A stretch of DNA of 64,000 nt, from positions 62,001 to 126,000 of the forward strand of contig JAMZAV010001732.1 in the NCBI GenBank assembly GCA_024449915.1, given 5' to 3'. The position numbers and the translations under genes are program-made. Below are positions 54,471 to 64,000 of this stretch, in pieces. A model generated the notes under the pieces. That model did not search any database and had not been told where the DNA came from. It was given only the letters and a program-made list of their open reading frames with translations. The DNA comes from Sweltsa coloradensis (Eukaryota > Arthropoda > Insecta > Plecoptera > Chloroperlidae). Positions within the stretch are counted from its first letter, which is position 1. Each line of letters begins with the position of its first letter.

Positions 54471-55522
54471 TTAAATAAAATAAAAAATTAACTTTAATTT
54501 AATTTTTTTAATAAATAAAAATTTAAAAAAAATAAAAAAATCGAAAAATTGCGATTTTCATAAGATATAATTATTAATCCATTGCGCTCAAATTTCACAC
54601 GAATATATAAATTCATAAAATTAAGGTTCTGTGAAAAAATCATTACAATAGGATAAAGCATAAAGCATTGTGTGGCTCGTTAGTCTTATTGTTAGCGTAT
54701 CTGCTTCCAATGCAGATCGTCCAGGGTTCGATTCCCGCTAAAGTCAGAAGTTTTTTAACATCTGATTTGGACTTAAGTCCATCAGTTCTTGTCTTAGGAG
54801 TTTGTAAACGGTGACTTTGGAGCCGTCCTAGCAACGAAGCACATAATAAATTTCAAAGTTGTTCTGAATCGGCCTTGTTGATTCTGGCGTTGATTCGCGG
54901 GTGTTCGCATTGTCCATACCACTGATTGCTATATTTCCTATTAAAAATATCGATCTTCGGTTCGCTCACTCGTCGATTGCGTCGGGGCCTGCAGGGTTGG
55001 CTTGGTCTCTTTGATTTAAAGTCCACCACTGAAAATCAGTTATATAACTGAGTGGGCAGACTCTAAATAAAATTTATTTATTTATTTATTTTATCATAGG
55101 TGTTATAAGTCAAAGAATTGTTTTAAAAAAGAAAAAACGCAAAATTTTAAAATTTTTCGATTGCGCTCAAATTTCACACGAATATCTTAATTCATAAAAT
55201 TAAGGTTCTGTGAAAAAATAATTGAAATCGGATAAAGCATGTAGGTGTTATAAGTCGAAGAAATTTTTTTTAAATCGAAAAAAATCGTAAAATTGCGATT
55301 TTCATGAGAAATAATTTTTCGATTGCGCTCAAAAACGTGGCAGTTCTAAGTTCAGAGATTTCGAAGGCCTCCATAAAATTCCATGGCAATTGGAGTATTG
55401 GTTTAGCCGGAATCGTGTTAACAAACACACAAAAATACAAAAAAAAAGAAAAAAAAACATTCCGGATTTTTTTCTCCAGTGTAGTGAAATGGAATCTTCG
55501 CTTCGCTCGCTACGCTCATCCC
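54471..55522 (-). mobile_element. Helentron-like element, family A copy 7, split by a SINE
   Basis: The 5' end is at ~55522 on the minus strand. The body runs left to ~54656 with SINE copy 10 inserted at 54669-55070, interrupting the GATAAAGCA...GTAGGTGTTATAAGTC unit. The 3' hairpin is missing where it meets copy 6. Confidence 0.7.
54669..55070 (+). repeat. SINE family S, copy 10, inside a Helentron-like element
   Basis: Full length, tRNA-like head 54671-54740 and tail CTGAGTGGGCAGACTCTAAA, followed by TTTA repeats. Confidence 0.85.
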
Positions 55523-55584
55523 ATAGGTGTGATTCGGGTCATTTTGCCACGTCGCGTGTTTTACACTTACTAGTGTGCTAAGTT

Positions 55585-56100
55585 TCTCTGAAAAATACTA
55601 TTATTATTATTATTTTATTATTATTATTTATTTTCAATATGTCTGGATTACAAAATATGTACATATTGCTGGTGGCAAGAGTAGAGCAAGGCCCCATAAC
55701 ACAAAGTCCCTTACCACCAGTTTAAGATCTAAATGTTAAATTTAACAGCAACTTTATACACAGTAACAATATATACAAGCAATATACTACAGTTAACATA
55801 CTAGGCCTAAAACAAATGGGTACCTATAAGAAATATACATATTATTATATAATTATATATCGGTGATGGATTTGCTGAGAATGAGTTGAGGCAATTAATA
55901 TACATTTTGTGAGTTGTTTGTGTGTGTGTGTAAATAATTTGGAACTGATATGTGTAGCCAAATCAAGGAGGAATGAATAATATAAGGAGGCAGCATGGAC
56001 TATCTCTGGCTGAAGCAACCAAGAATCATAGCCGTTTAGAACGTTGATGGCGCCTAATATGGCGGCACTGAAACAGCCAGACTTATATTTCATAGATTTG
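55585..56100 (-). mobile_element. Probable LINE 3' region remnant
   Basis: On the minus strand, sequence with CTTGCCACCAGCAATATGTAC leads to AAAATAAATAATAATAATA and an (AAT)n tail at ~55595-55632, a CR1-like ending. No reverse transcriptase part. Confidence 0.4.
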
Positions 56101-56114
56101 ATAATAACTCTTGT

Positions 56115-56430
56115 ATTAATGATTGATTGATTGGATAGGCCTATTGCTTAACGTCTCATATGTATGAACAGAAGGGAGGAGGGGAAACCCGGTACCGGCA
56201 CGTAGCCTACTCCTTTCGAAAAGTACCAATGGGACCAACGGCTTAACGTCCCATCCGAAAGGACGGTGTAACTTTGACAGTCATATAGGTTCCTCCACTA
56301 ACCCGGACTGCCGAGCAGACGTCGAGGAGAACGAAGCCGTTACACTAGCTTTCGAACCCTCTATCTGCTCTAACCAGCGGTATACGTGTGTCTCAGAGCA
56401 GAGCGTTCACCCACTCTACCCCTGACCACG
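56115..56430 (+). repeat. Repeat R5, copy 1
   Basis: GATTGATTGATTGGATAGGC, GCTTAACGTC, TGAACAGAAGGGAGGAGGGG, CGGCTTAACGTCCCATCCGA, GACGTCGAGGAGAACGAAGC. Highly similar to 62334-62640, in the same orientation. Carries a short GATT tract at its start. Confidence 0.75.
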
Positions 56431-56643
56431 CCCGATTCGGCAAATGTACGTTTTGTTCATGTGAGCAGAACGTTCATAGCTTAAAAGTGAACTTTGAATA
56501 TACTGTCGACCTTGCTTGGGTTCGAGGCTCTCAGGAAGACTACCATGTTAAATGCATATGAATCTGATTGTAGCCCACCCCATCATGTATTTATGTGGCA
56601 CATAATGGCTTAACAGATGGCATATAAATAGCAATGTCAATAT

Positions 56644-57225
56644 TTGGATGAGCGAAGCAAAGACTTCAATTTCACTGACGAAAAAATTTAGCTCGAGTGT
56701 TTTTTGTTTGTTTTTCTGTCTGTTTGATAGCACTCTACAAGACAAACGGCATATCCGAACATGATGAAAATTGGAGGAGACCTTCGAAATCTCTAAACTT
56801 AGATGTTTATTGTTTTTGGGTAGCCTACAATCGAGGAAATATTTCTCATGAATATCGTACTTTTACGATTTTTTTTTAAATTTAGTGCGATATTTTCGTG
56901 ACATTTGGGCCGATTCTGACCAAACGGGTGAAGCTACAGCGTTCACATTATACAAGGACATTAAGGTTATAGTGAAGTAGTACCTTTTGAAAGAAAAAGT
57001 TGGAAAAGTTTCCAGAATCCATAGAAATAAAGCTTTAAATATAAGTTCTTTACAGTAAATAATACAAATTGACAAGTAACAAGAGAAACTTGACAACAAT
57101 CACCTACAATGCGTAGGCAGCAAAGCAAAGCACTTGCAAAAGTAAAGATATCCCACGCAAAGAAAAAACTTAAAAAAGCTCATCCATCAACGCGACTAAA
57201 AAAAGCGTTTGCGAAGCTTCCTGGT
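56644..57225 (+). mobile_element. Helentron-like element, family B copy 4 (one unit)
   Basis: Starts TTGGATGAGCGAAGCAAAGA and ends CTCATCCATCAACGCGACTA, a GCGTT-paired hairpin, then CTTCCTGG. It shares the alternative 3' end with copy 1 at 10.3 kb, so family B has two 3' end types. Confidence 0.75.
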
Positions 57226-57345
57226 AGGGTTTAAGGTCACACAACACTTAGGTTATAAGGCTGCTGTACAGCACTTGAAATATTACTTTAACTTTATTAA
57301 AATATGTCCTATGATTTGCCTTCAAACATTATTTAACATTAGATC

Positions 57346-58262
57346 ATTAAGAAGTTAGCCAGGAAAGTAGGACTTTTTCAAAGAATGTGTGGAAATCTAC
57401 CAATTAGTAGCAAAATTAAAATTTGCCAAGCAATAATAACTCCGCATTTTGACTATTGTAGTTCTATTTTATTCTTACTAAATAAAAATGACATAACACG
57501 GATGCAAAAGCTACAAAATAAAGTAATGCGGTGTATACTATGGGTATCTAGACGAACATCTATTAGTGAGATGTGCGAAGCATTAGGATGGCTGAACGTC
57601 AAACAAAGAATTCTTTTAACACACTAACTTTCTTGTTTAAAATCTCGAAAGGAATAGGGCCAGGATACTTGTGTAGAAAGTTAATAAACATAAAAGAAAA
57701 TCATTATAACACTAGAAATGGGAAAAATATGATCATTCAAAGAAATAGCACTAAATTTGGAAATCACTATTTTTGCAAAAGGGATGAGAATATTTAATAG
57801 GTTACCGTTAGAAGTTAGAAACGTGCAAGAGATAAACAGATTTAGAGTTAATTGCTGTAAGATAAAGGACGCGGACGGAATAGAGATGTTACTGGTACTG
57901 AGGATTTCTGGACTAAACCAAGTTAATGTGATAAAATGAAAATGTAAGGTGGCCACAGGTAATCTATCTATAGTGGTCATCTCAATTACCTAATATGAGA
58001 CAGAAATTGTTCATTTAAGTGTTCTATTCTAAGCTTTTTTATTTTAATAGTAGTGTACCGGTAGGCCTAGTTAGTCGAAAAGTTGATAATGTAAATTGTG
58101 AACATTTTAATGCTTTGAATGATTCAATGTAAATGCCAGACGCACAGTCTGGTCCATTGAGGACTGAATTTCTTTAATATGTAAAAGTAAATTGTAAAAT
58201 TATGCTTGTGTATGTGTATGTAAAAATAGCAAAATGCTAAATAAAGATTTCTACTACTACTA
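57346..58262 (+). mobile_element. LINE remnant: reverse transcriptase C-terminus with frameshifts
   Basis: Three frames carry one protein: LARKVGLFQRMCGNLPISSK, KICQAIITPHFDYCSSI, MQKLQNKVMRCIL, ALGWLNVKQR; then TFLFKISKGIGPGYL and HYNTRNG; then KGMRIFNRLPLEVRNVQE. This is the conserved end of jockey/CR1/RTE ORF2 (P-FDYC, LQ--Q---R, LGWL-V--R, YNTR, FN-LP--IR). Shifts fall near 57.61 and 57.77 kb. The tail AATAAAGATTTCTACTACTA ends in CTA repeats at ~58262. Confidence 0.8.
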
Positions 58263-58559
58263 CATTATTGCAGTGCTTGTCCAGTGGCAAGTAGTCTCCC
58301 TCTCTTATTAATTGATCCAGGTTTCCATTATTTGTCATCATCTTCTTTCTGTAACAAAACATGTCATTATTTACTAATTGAACTTAATTACTTTCGTTAC
58401 TTGATTATTTACTTACGAGTTTTGTTGCCACGTAATTGCTCCATTTTCCCGTGACATCGGGTATAAACCCGCCAATACAATTAACAATAGATAACAAACC
58501 TACACCATAAGGATATTTTAAGCATACACGCACTTTCAGGGCATATTGAATGACAGCAA

Positions 58560-58715
58560 TTGCCGTAAGAGTTTGCTCTGACTGGGGATCGAACCCAGAA
58601 CCTCCGGCTTTAAGTACCGATGCTTTACCAACTGAGCTATCGGGACCCAAGACAAACCTTTACTAAATTGCTATTGGTTGATATTGGAGGTTCTGGGTTC
58701 GATCCCCACTAGAGG
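58560..58715 (-). repeat. tRNA-like repeat pair
   Basis: On the minus strand, GGTCCCGATAGCTCAGTTGG ... GGTTCTGGGTTCGATCCCCA has intact A and B boxes. The anticodon loop lacks the conserved U33 and reads as TTA. A second B-box copy (GGAGGTTCTGGGTTCGATCC) is on the plus strand at ~58685. A SINE or tRNA pseudogene pair rather than a functional tRNA. Confidence 0.55.
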
Positions 58716-58880
58716 TTAACCCTTAAGACAATTGCTATCATTCATGCAATAAGTATTGTTATTATTTATCTCTTAAGTTGTACATTGCAAGTAAAGTAAG
58801 AAATCTGCAACTCCATAGAAAGTAAGACCCAGTCTCAAAGAGTCTAACTTACTACGCCTAAGTTACACCTCTTAAAACCA

Positions 58881-59352
58881 CGTGATGCGATATGAGAAAA
58901 GGTACCTTAGGGTGAAAGGTCAAAATTTTGATTTTTTTTTTTTTTATGTTAGACACAGTGATAGTTATTTTCCAACAAAAATGAAGATTTTTTTTGTAAA
59001 ATATTAGACACAGTGATAGTTATTTTGCAACAAAAATGAAGGGTTTATCTTAAAAACTTACATAGCCATGATTTTTTAACATTTAACTAGAAAAGTGGAT
59101 TTGAGAAAAACGCGTGCAAAGTTCCCAAGTTCCCATTTCTATAATGTTGCAGACTTGTATTATTTTGTGAAAAACATTCATTTAACCGGTTGAGCCGAAG
59201 AGGCTGGCAGCATTTTGTTGACAATATTGCTCCGTGGTAGGGTTAACAATCAAAAACAGAAAAATGAGTTTTTGCACTTATTTATTCATTCTGACTGTTT
59301 GTGCCCTTTTTCCTTTTTCACCCTAAGGTCCCTTTTCTCATACCACATCACC
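58881..59352. mobile_element. 470-bp TIR element
   Basis: TATGAGAAAAGGTACCTTAG at left and its near inverse (CTAAGGTCCCTTTTCTCATA) at right; repeats of ~35 bp. A 58-bp unit (AGACACAGTGATAGTTATTT) is duplicated inside at ~58.95 and ~59.0 kb. No protein. Confidence 0.7.
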
Positions 59353-60395
59353 ATTAGAAAATAAACACAGATAAGTTACAAATAATATAAAAGGAGATGG
59401 TAAAGGGTGATCAAATGATGAATGATGATGTACAATAATTTGGTGACAAAGAAGTAGCTAGCTATAACTTGACAAAATATTTAAAATACGTTTTCACAGA
59501 GGTTTTGAAATGGTTTCAAACAGCATCTTCAAAATGTCTGGAAGTCTTCACATCAGCTGGCAGAGATTTCCATAACAAAGCAGATGGATAGTAGAATCCG
59601 TGTTGGTAAGCTGAAGTTTTAAAACGATACAAATAAATTAGTTTACAATCAGTTAAATGTAGAACAAGTATTATAAAATTACAACATATAAGTACACATT
59701 TAATAACAAAACATTTTATATTTAGAAAAAACTTTTTTCTTCTTTTTTTATTTTTTCTCCTTTTTTTACAACTATCCTATTCTGTTGTATTTGGGCTTGT
59801 GGGTAACTTTATAAAGTATACTGTAACTCTCTGAAACTGAACTTAACATAATTATTATTTATTAAACACTTGATACAATAAGTATGACTTTACCAGTCCG
59901 CCATTGCGTCTTGACACGGGACGTGACGGCTAGTGGTAGTTCTGCAGAGAACCGCTAGAGAGCTCTCGGTGGTTGAATGTTCAATAATTCAAATACACAA
60001 CATATTCAGTTAAAAAACTGATTTACAAAGGAAGACAACTAAATAAATCTCATTAGATGCAGACACAACAATGAACTACAATTAAGTAAATATTTGAAAT
60101 ACTAATATTACAACAACAATGTATAAAATTTAAAACACATAGGCCTATCATTTTCTGTAATAAATAAAAGGTAAAATAACAGAAAGAAATTGTTTGTGGC
60201 CCATGCACCGCTGTGATCCTGTCCGATCCTCAACATAATAAAATAATATACAATATCTGTAACAATAAATGCATGAGAGAGGTGACAAAAGTTGACTGAT
60301 TAGATGATACAGTTATTATGATAGTTGTTAGTTACGATAGTGTTAATTATTAATGTAGCCAGCAACACATCCAGTATTCATAGCAATTGTTCATC
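59353..60395. other. Intergenic, no gene seen
   Basis: AT-rich, no recognisable frame or repeat. Confidence 0.35.
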
Positions 60396-60399
60396 AACT

Positions 60400-61068
60400 C
60401 TTAAAGGGGTATTTAACCGCTAGATTCAAAAAATATATTTCATTCAGGCTAAATAGTAATGAATTTAGCAATTAACAGAAAAATTATTGGGGCCACCATG
60501 ACCTCCCAAAAAATTGTCAAACATGATATTTTTAGAGCTAGGTCCCATCAGCAAAAATCTCCCATAAGAAATAACATGGGGACGATCTTTATGCCCTGTG
60601 ATCTTGGAGGATTTTGATCAAAAAAAATATTGGCCATTATTGACGTACTCTACAGCCTTTTCTGTAAATCTCTTATATTTTGTTTTGCAATTTGGGCAAG
60701 TGGTTTGGTTAAAATATGCTGATTACCAAGAAGGGGTGTGATATATAAATTCATAATATTTTTGGGTGTATTGAGAGTATATTTGTGCACAGTTACAAGA
60801 CACGATGACAGGTTGTTATAAAGGGCCATTTTAGATTGGTACTATGCTCTAGTATTAAAGTGGACCAAAAAAAAAGCAGGTTAAAGCCGATTTAAGAAAT
60901 TTCCCAAAACACCAATTTTTGGAAAATTTCTGGATCAAAAAAAATTAAAAAAATCGTGTTAAATCACAGTTTCAATATATGATTTTTTAAACGGTCATTT
61001 AAGTGTAGTATTGTGCTATAGATCACGTGGTAAAAAATATTTTTTGGGGTTTTTAGCCCCTTTAAGCC
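60400..61068 (+). mobile_element. Repeat R3, copy 2, with short TIRs
   Basis: Bounded by CTTAAAGGGG and CCCCTTTAAG. Inverse of the 1.8-2.5 kb copy. Small non-autonomous DNA element, no frame. Confidence 0.65.
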
Positions 61069-61207
61069 ATGTTGAAGTTAATTGCTTGCAGAGTGTTTAG
61101 ACTACATGCCGCGAGTCAGCAACAAGTAGTTGTAATGAACCAACTGGCTGTGTAATGACTAATAGAGTATTGTTAAGAAAGTTGAAAGTTGGAAATGATA
61201 AATACGT

Positions 61208-61603
61208 AAGCCCAGCTCAGTTATATAACTGATTTTCAGTGGGGGACAGTAAACCAACACGACCAAGCCAACCCTGTAGGCCCCGACGCAATCGATGAGT
61301 GAGCGATAACCAATCAAAGATCGATATTTTTTAATAGGAAATATAGCAATCAGTGGTATGGACAGTGCGAACACCCGCGGATCAACGCCAGAATCAACAA
61401 GGCTGATTCAGAACAACTCTGAATTTATTATGTGTTTCCTTGTTAGGATGACTCCAAAGTCACCGTTTACAAACTTCTAAGACAAGAACTGATGGACTTA
61501 AGTCCAAATCGGAAGTTAAAACTTTTGACTTTGACGGAAATCGAACCCTGGACCTTCTGCATTGGAAGCAGATACGCTAACCACAAGACCAACGAGCCAC
61601 ACA
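61208..61603 (-). repeat. SINE family S, copy 11
   Basis: Full-length minus-strand copy, head at ~61535-61603, tail at ~61210. Confidence 0.82.
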
Positions 61604-62139
61604 AAAAATAAAGAAATCTTTAAGAGGGAATGGGACACATTTGGCTGTTAGCAAATAGCTATTCGCTCGGCCAAGATGCATCCGACGTATATGAAACTTT
61701 GCAAAGTTGTCAATAAAGCATACATAGACAGCCCTGTGGTCATAGATTTTCCAAATTTTGACTTAATCAGTCAGAAAAAAATCACGAATATGGTCAATTT
61801 TGGAGTTTTTAACAAAATCAAAATTTGTGAAAACCAATTTAATTTTTATAAATTATTTTAAAACAAAATTTAAAAATGTGTTACTGCAGAGCCCCATAAT
61901 TCCACATTTGTGACATATGATCAAAATTTCAGACACCTGTGGTGTCAGTTGGCCGAGCGAACCGCAATTTGCCTAAAACGCATGTCCTATACTCTCTTAA
62001 GACGGAAGGTTTTTCGTATTCTTTTTAGATTTGATGTAATTTTGTTGACCAATGTTGTTGTTGTTGTGTAGTGAGCTGTTCAAACTATATCAAGTATTAT
62101 CCTAGGCTTGGTAGAGGCCTTTGATCAGTACAACTCCAT

Positions 62140-62330
62140 TCGCAGCTTTATTTTAGAAGGCCTTTTAAAAGAAAAACATGGCGAATCGTCATAACGACTA
62201 TGTCAGGTAGGCGTATAAAATATAATATAACATGGGGGTATAGGCGGAGCTACACATTTCCTTGTCGCGAAGGCAAAAAAGATGAACTGATGTTATGTTT
62301 CTCGCAAGGCCTCAGATCTTCGCGAGTTTG
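62140..62330. repeat. Repeat R4, copy 2
   Basis: See 53.3 kb. It is followed directly by repeat R5 copy 2. Confidence 0.6.
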
Positions 62331-62333
62331 CTT

Positions 62334-62640
62334 GATTGATTGATTGATTCGATATTGCTTAACGTCGCACATTAATGCACGTGGCTATTCGAGACGATGA
62401 TGAAGTATGAACAGAAGGGAGGAGGGGAAACCCAGTACCGGCATGTAGCCTACTCCTTTCGAAAAGTACCAAGGGGACAACGGCTTAACGTCCCATCCGA
62501 AAGGACGGTGTAACCTTGACCGCCAAACAGGTTCCTCCACTAATTTGGACTGCCGAGCAGACGTCGAGGAGAACGAAGCCGTTACACTAGCTTTCGAACC
62601 ATCCGTCTGCTCTAACCAGCGGTATACGTGAGTTTCATGG
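62334..62640 (+). repeat. Repeat R5, copy 2
   Basis: Same order of blocks as the 56.1 kb copy, including the GATT start. Confidence 0.75.
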
Positions 62641-62825
62641 CAGAGCCAGAGTTCGCTTGAAAGTCGCACACTGATTGGTCAACCAGGCTATCATTTGATT
62701 ATTTATTCCATTGCATATTCATTGATTATTATGTGTTACGAGGATAACAGAAAAGTGCACAACTCCAAACACACTTATTGACTGCCAACCTTAAAAAACT
62801 ATCAAACTTGGAAAATAATTTATCT

Positions 62826-63437
62826 TGAATGTCCCTCTTAAGGCCGTTTCACCCTGTTTTTCCATTTTCTAAAATATGCAAATATAAAAATATAGTAAAT
62901 GAAATTAAAACCTGTCACTATAAGAATACCAAAAAATTTGTTTTAAATTTTTCTGATCGGGCACACGTCAAGTATTGCATCTTCAATATAATTTCAATCT
63001 GCATTTACATCTAGCACATTGTTCAACGTAGATAGTTCTTCAGTTTTAAAAAAGAGAAAATATTGGATTTTACACTTTAGTATTATGTTCTACGAATTGT
63101 TTTAGATAACTGGTACTTTTTGTCAGTTTGTACCGGCAAAGGGAAATATTCGCATGGGGCAAGGTTTTGAAAAAACACATATTTTCTCTTTTATAAACTG
63201 AAGAAAAACAGTAGAACATTAATCTTACAGACACACAACCACCAACGTTGAGCGCTGTGCTAGATGTAATTGCATTTTGAAATTATATTTAAGAAGATGC
63301 AATATTTGCCATGTGCCTGATCACATTATTATTTTTAATTGTGTTGATGTTCTAATAGAGTCTCCATTCACTATATTTTCACAAAGTTCCATATTTTATA
63401 AAATGGAAGAAGGGGGTGGAACATCCTTAAGAGTCCT
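62826..63437. mobile_element. ~610-bp imperfect palindrome (foldback)
   Basis: Left CTCTTAAGGCCGTTTCACCC and right GGTGGAACATCCTTAAGAG mirror each other, as do GCATCTTCAATATAATTTCA with TGAAATTATATTTAAGAAGATGC (given as two arms) and CATCTAGCACA with TGTGCTAGATG. The centre is near 63.13 kb. Arms are well conserved near CTAGCAC and diverged elsewhere. Confidence 0.75.
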
Positions 63438-64000
63438 CATTGGGTCAGTAGCTCACTAATGTTCAGTGGAGCCCTCGGGTAGAATGACCTTGGTACCCCT
63501 CTTGGTACCGGTACCCCTTCACACGCTAACATACAGATTGTCGGGCTGAAACGAAAACGAAGGTGGATTCAGAAAAACACAAACTATAAAAATAATAACC
63601 AAATAAAATTAACTGAAGATATAAAAAATAACAAAGCAAAGTTGATAATAAAACGGTAAGTGAGTGAAGTTACAAAATGTGACAGGTATTCTGTATCAAT
63701 AACCAACAAAAAACTTGGTTCATATTTGAAGGGTACAGGGGAAGAAAGATCATGGTCACAGTTTTTGTATCCTTGTGATTTTCAAGTTTGCAGTCTTCTT
63801 ATTTTGTGAATTTTAGGTTTATTTAAAAAAAAAATTATGTTATCATGATCATATTTTTGGATTTACTCTATGCAACAAAATAAACATGTGCAATGAATAT
63901 AGACTTTTAATTTTCCAAAAGAGTAAAATGCATGCATTTATTTTAAGCAAAGAATTATCAAAGTCCGTCATTTCCACACAATACTTGATCAGAGTCCATG
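63438..64000. other. Window end, no gene seen
   Basis: Contains a small GGTACCGGTACC palindrome at ~63.5 kb. No frame of note. Confidence 0.35.

Noticed and set aside
1..64000. CRISPR array, operon or other prokaryotic system
   Set aside because: Spliceosomal introns, SINEs and LINEs show this is animal DNA. The tandem repeats have no unique spacers.

Overview
The window is animal nuclear DNA: AT-rich, intron-rich and packed with transposable elements, with no bacterial or viral gene. TAGGCCTA-type words, tRNA-headed SINEs, CR1/jockey-like LINE ends, Helentron-like elements and foldback elements point to an invertebrate. The joining of Ig-like domains to an innate-immunity protease would suit a mollusc, but an arthropod cannot be excluded; the phylum call is low confidence.

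The centrepiece is one plus-strand gene at 21.57-42.61 kb, which I assembled from splice sites. A TATA box and signal-peptide exon are followed by three Ig-like exons (A1, B1, C1), a second copy of the same three exons (A2, B2, C2), two nearly identical sushi/CCP exons, and a three-exon chymotrypsin-fold serine protease with intact His, Asp and Ser. All introns are phase 1 except the last (phase 0), so Ig and CCP cassettes can be skipped or duplicated without changing frame. Exon B2 is the exception: a 4-nt GAGA expansion puts it out of frame with its conserved acceptor. The protein would be secreted, about 1011 residues without B2. I do not recognise the architecture as a named family. The inferred role is a pattern-recognition protease of humoral immunity, with Ig and CCP modules binding a target and the protease starting a cascade. 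A Leu-Ile zymogen cleavage site and a non-trypsin S1 pocket fit an initiator rather than a downstream enzyme.

The Ig triplet and part of a CCP exon were copied in tandem (about 22.86-27.4 kb and 27.72-35.6 kb). Since then each copy has gained its own insertions, and the other copy serves as the empty site. This dates a 722-bp TIR element with an 8-bp target duplication, a truncated LINE carrying a nested THAP-type TIR element, a second LINE tail, and a 250-bp MITE.

Layout: 0-20 kb has SINEs, foldback elements, Helentron-like elements and a ~175-bp tandem repeat, with no convincing gene. At 20.17-20.46 kb (minus) lies the C-terminal exon of a GT10 fucosyltransferase. 20.57-21.14 kb is a Helentron-like element, and 21.2-42.6 kb is the Ig-CCP-protease gene. 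42.6-64 kb is again repeats: Helentron-like clusters at 46.6, 50-55.5 and 56.6 kb, LINE fragments at 48.6 and 57.4 kb, SINEs and palindromes.
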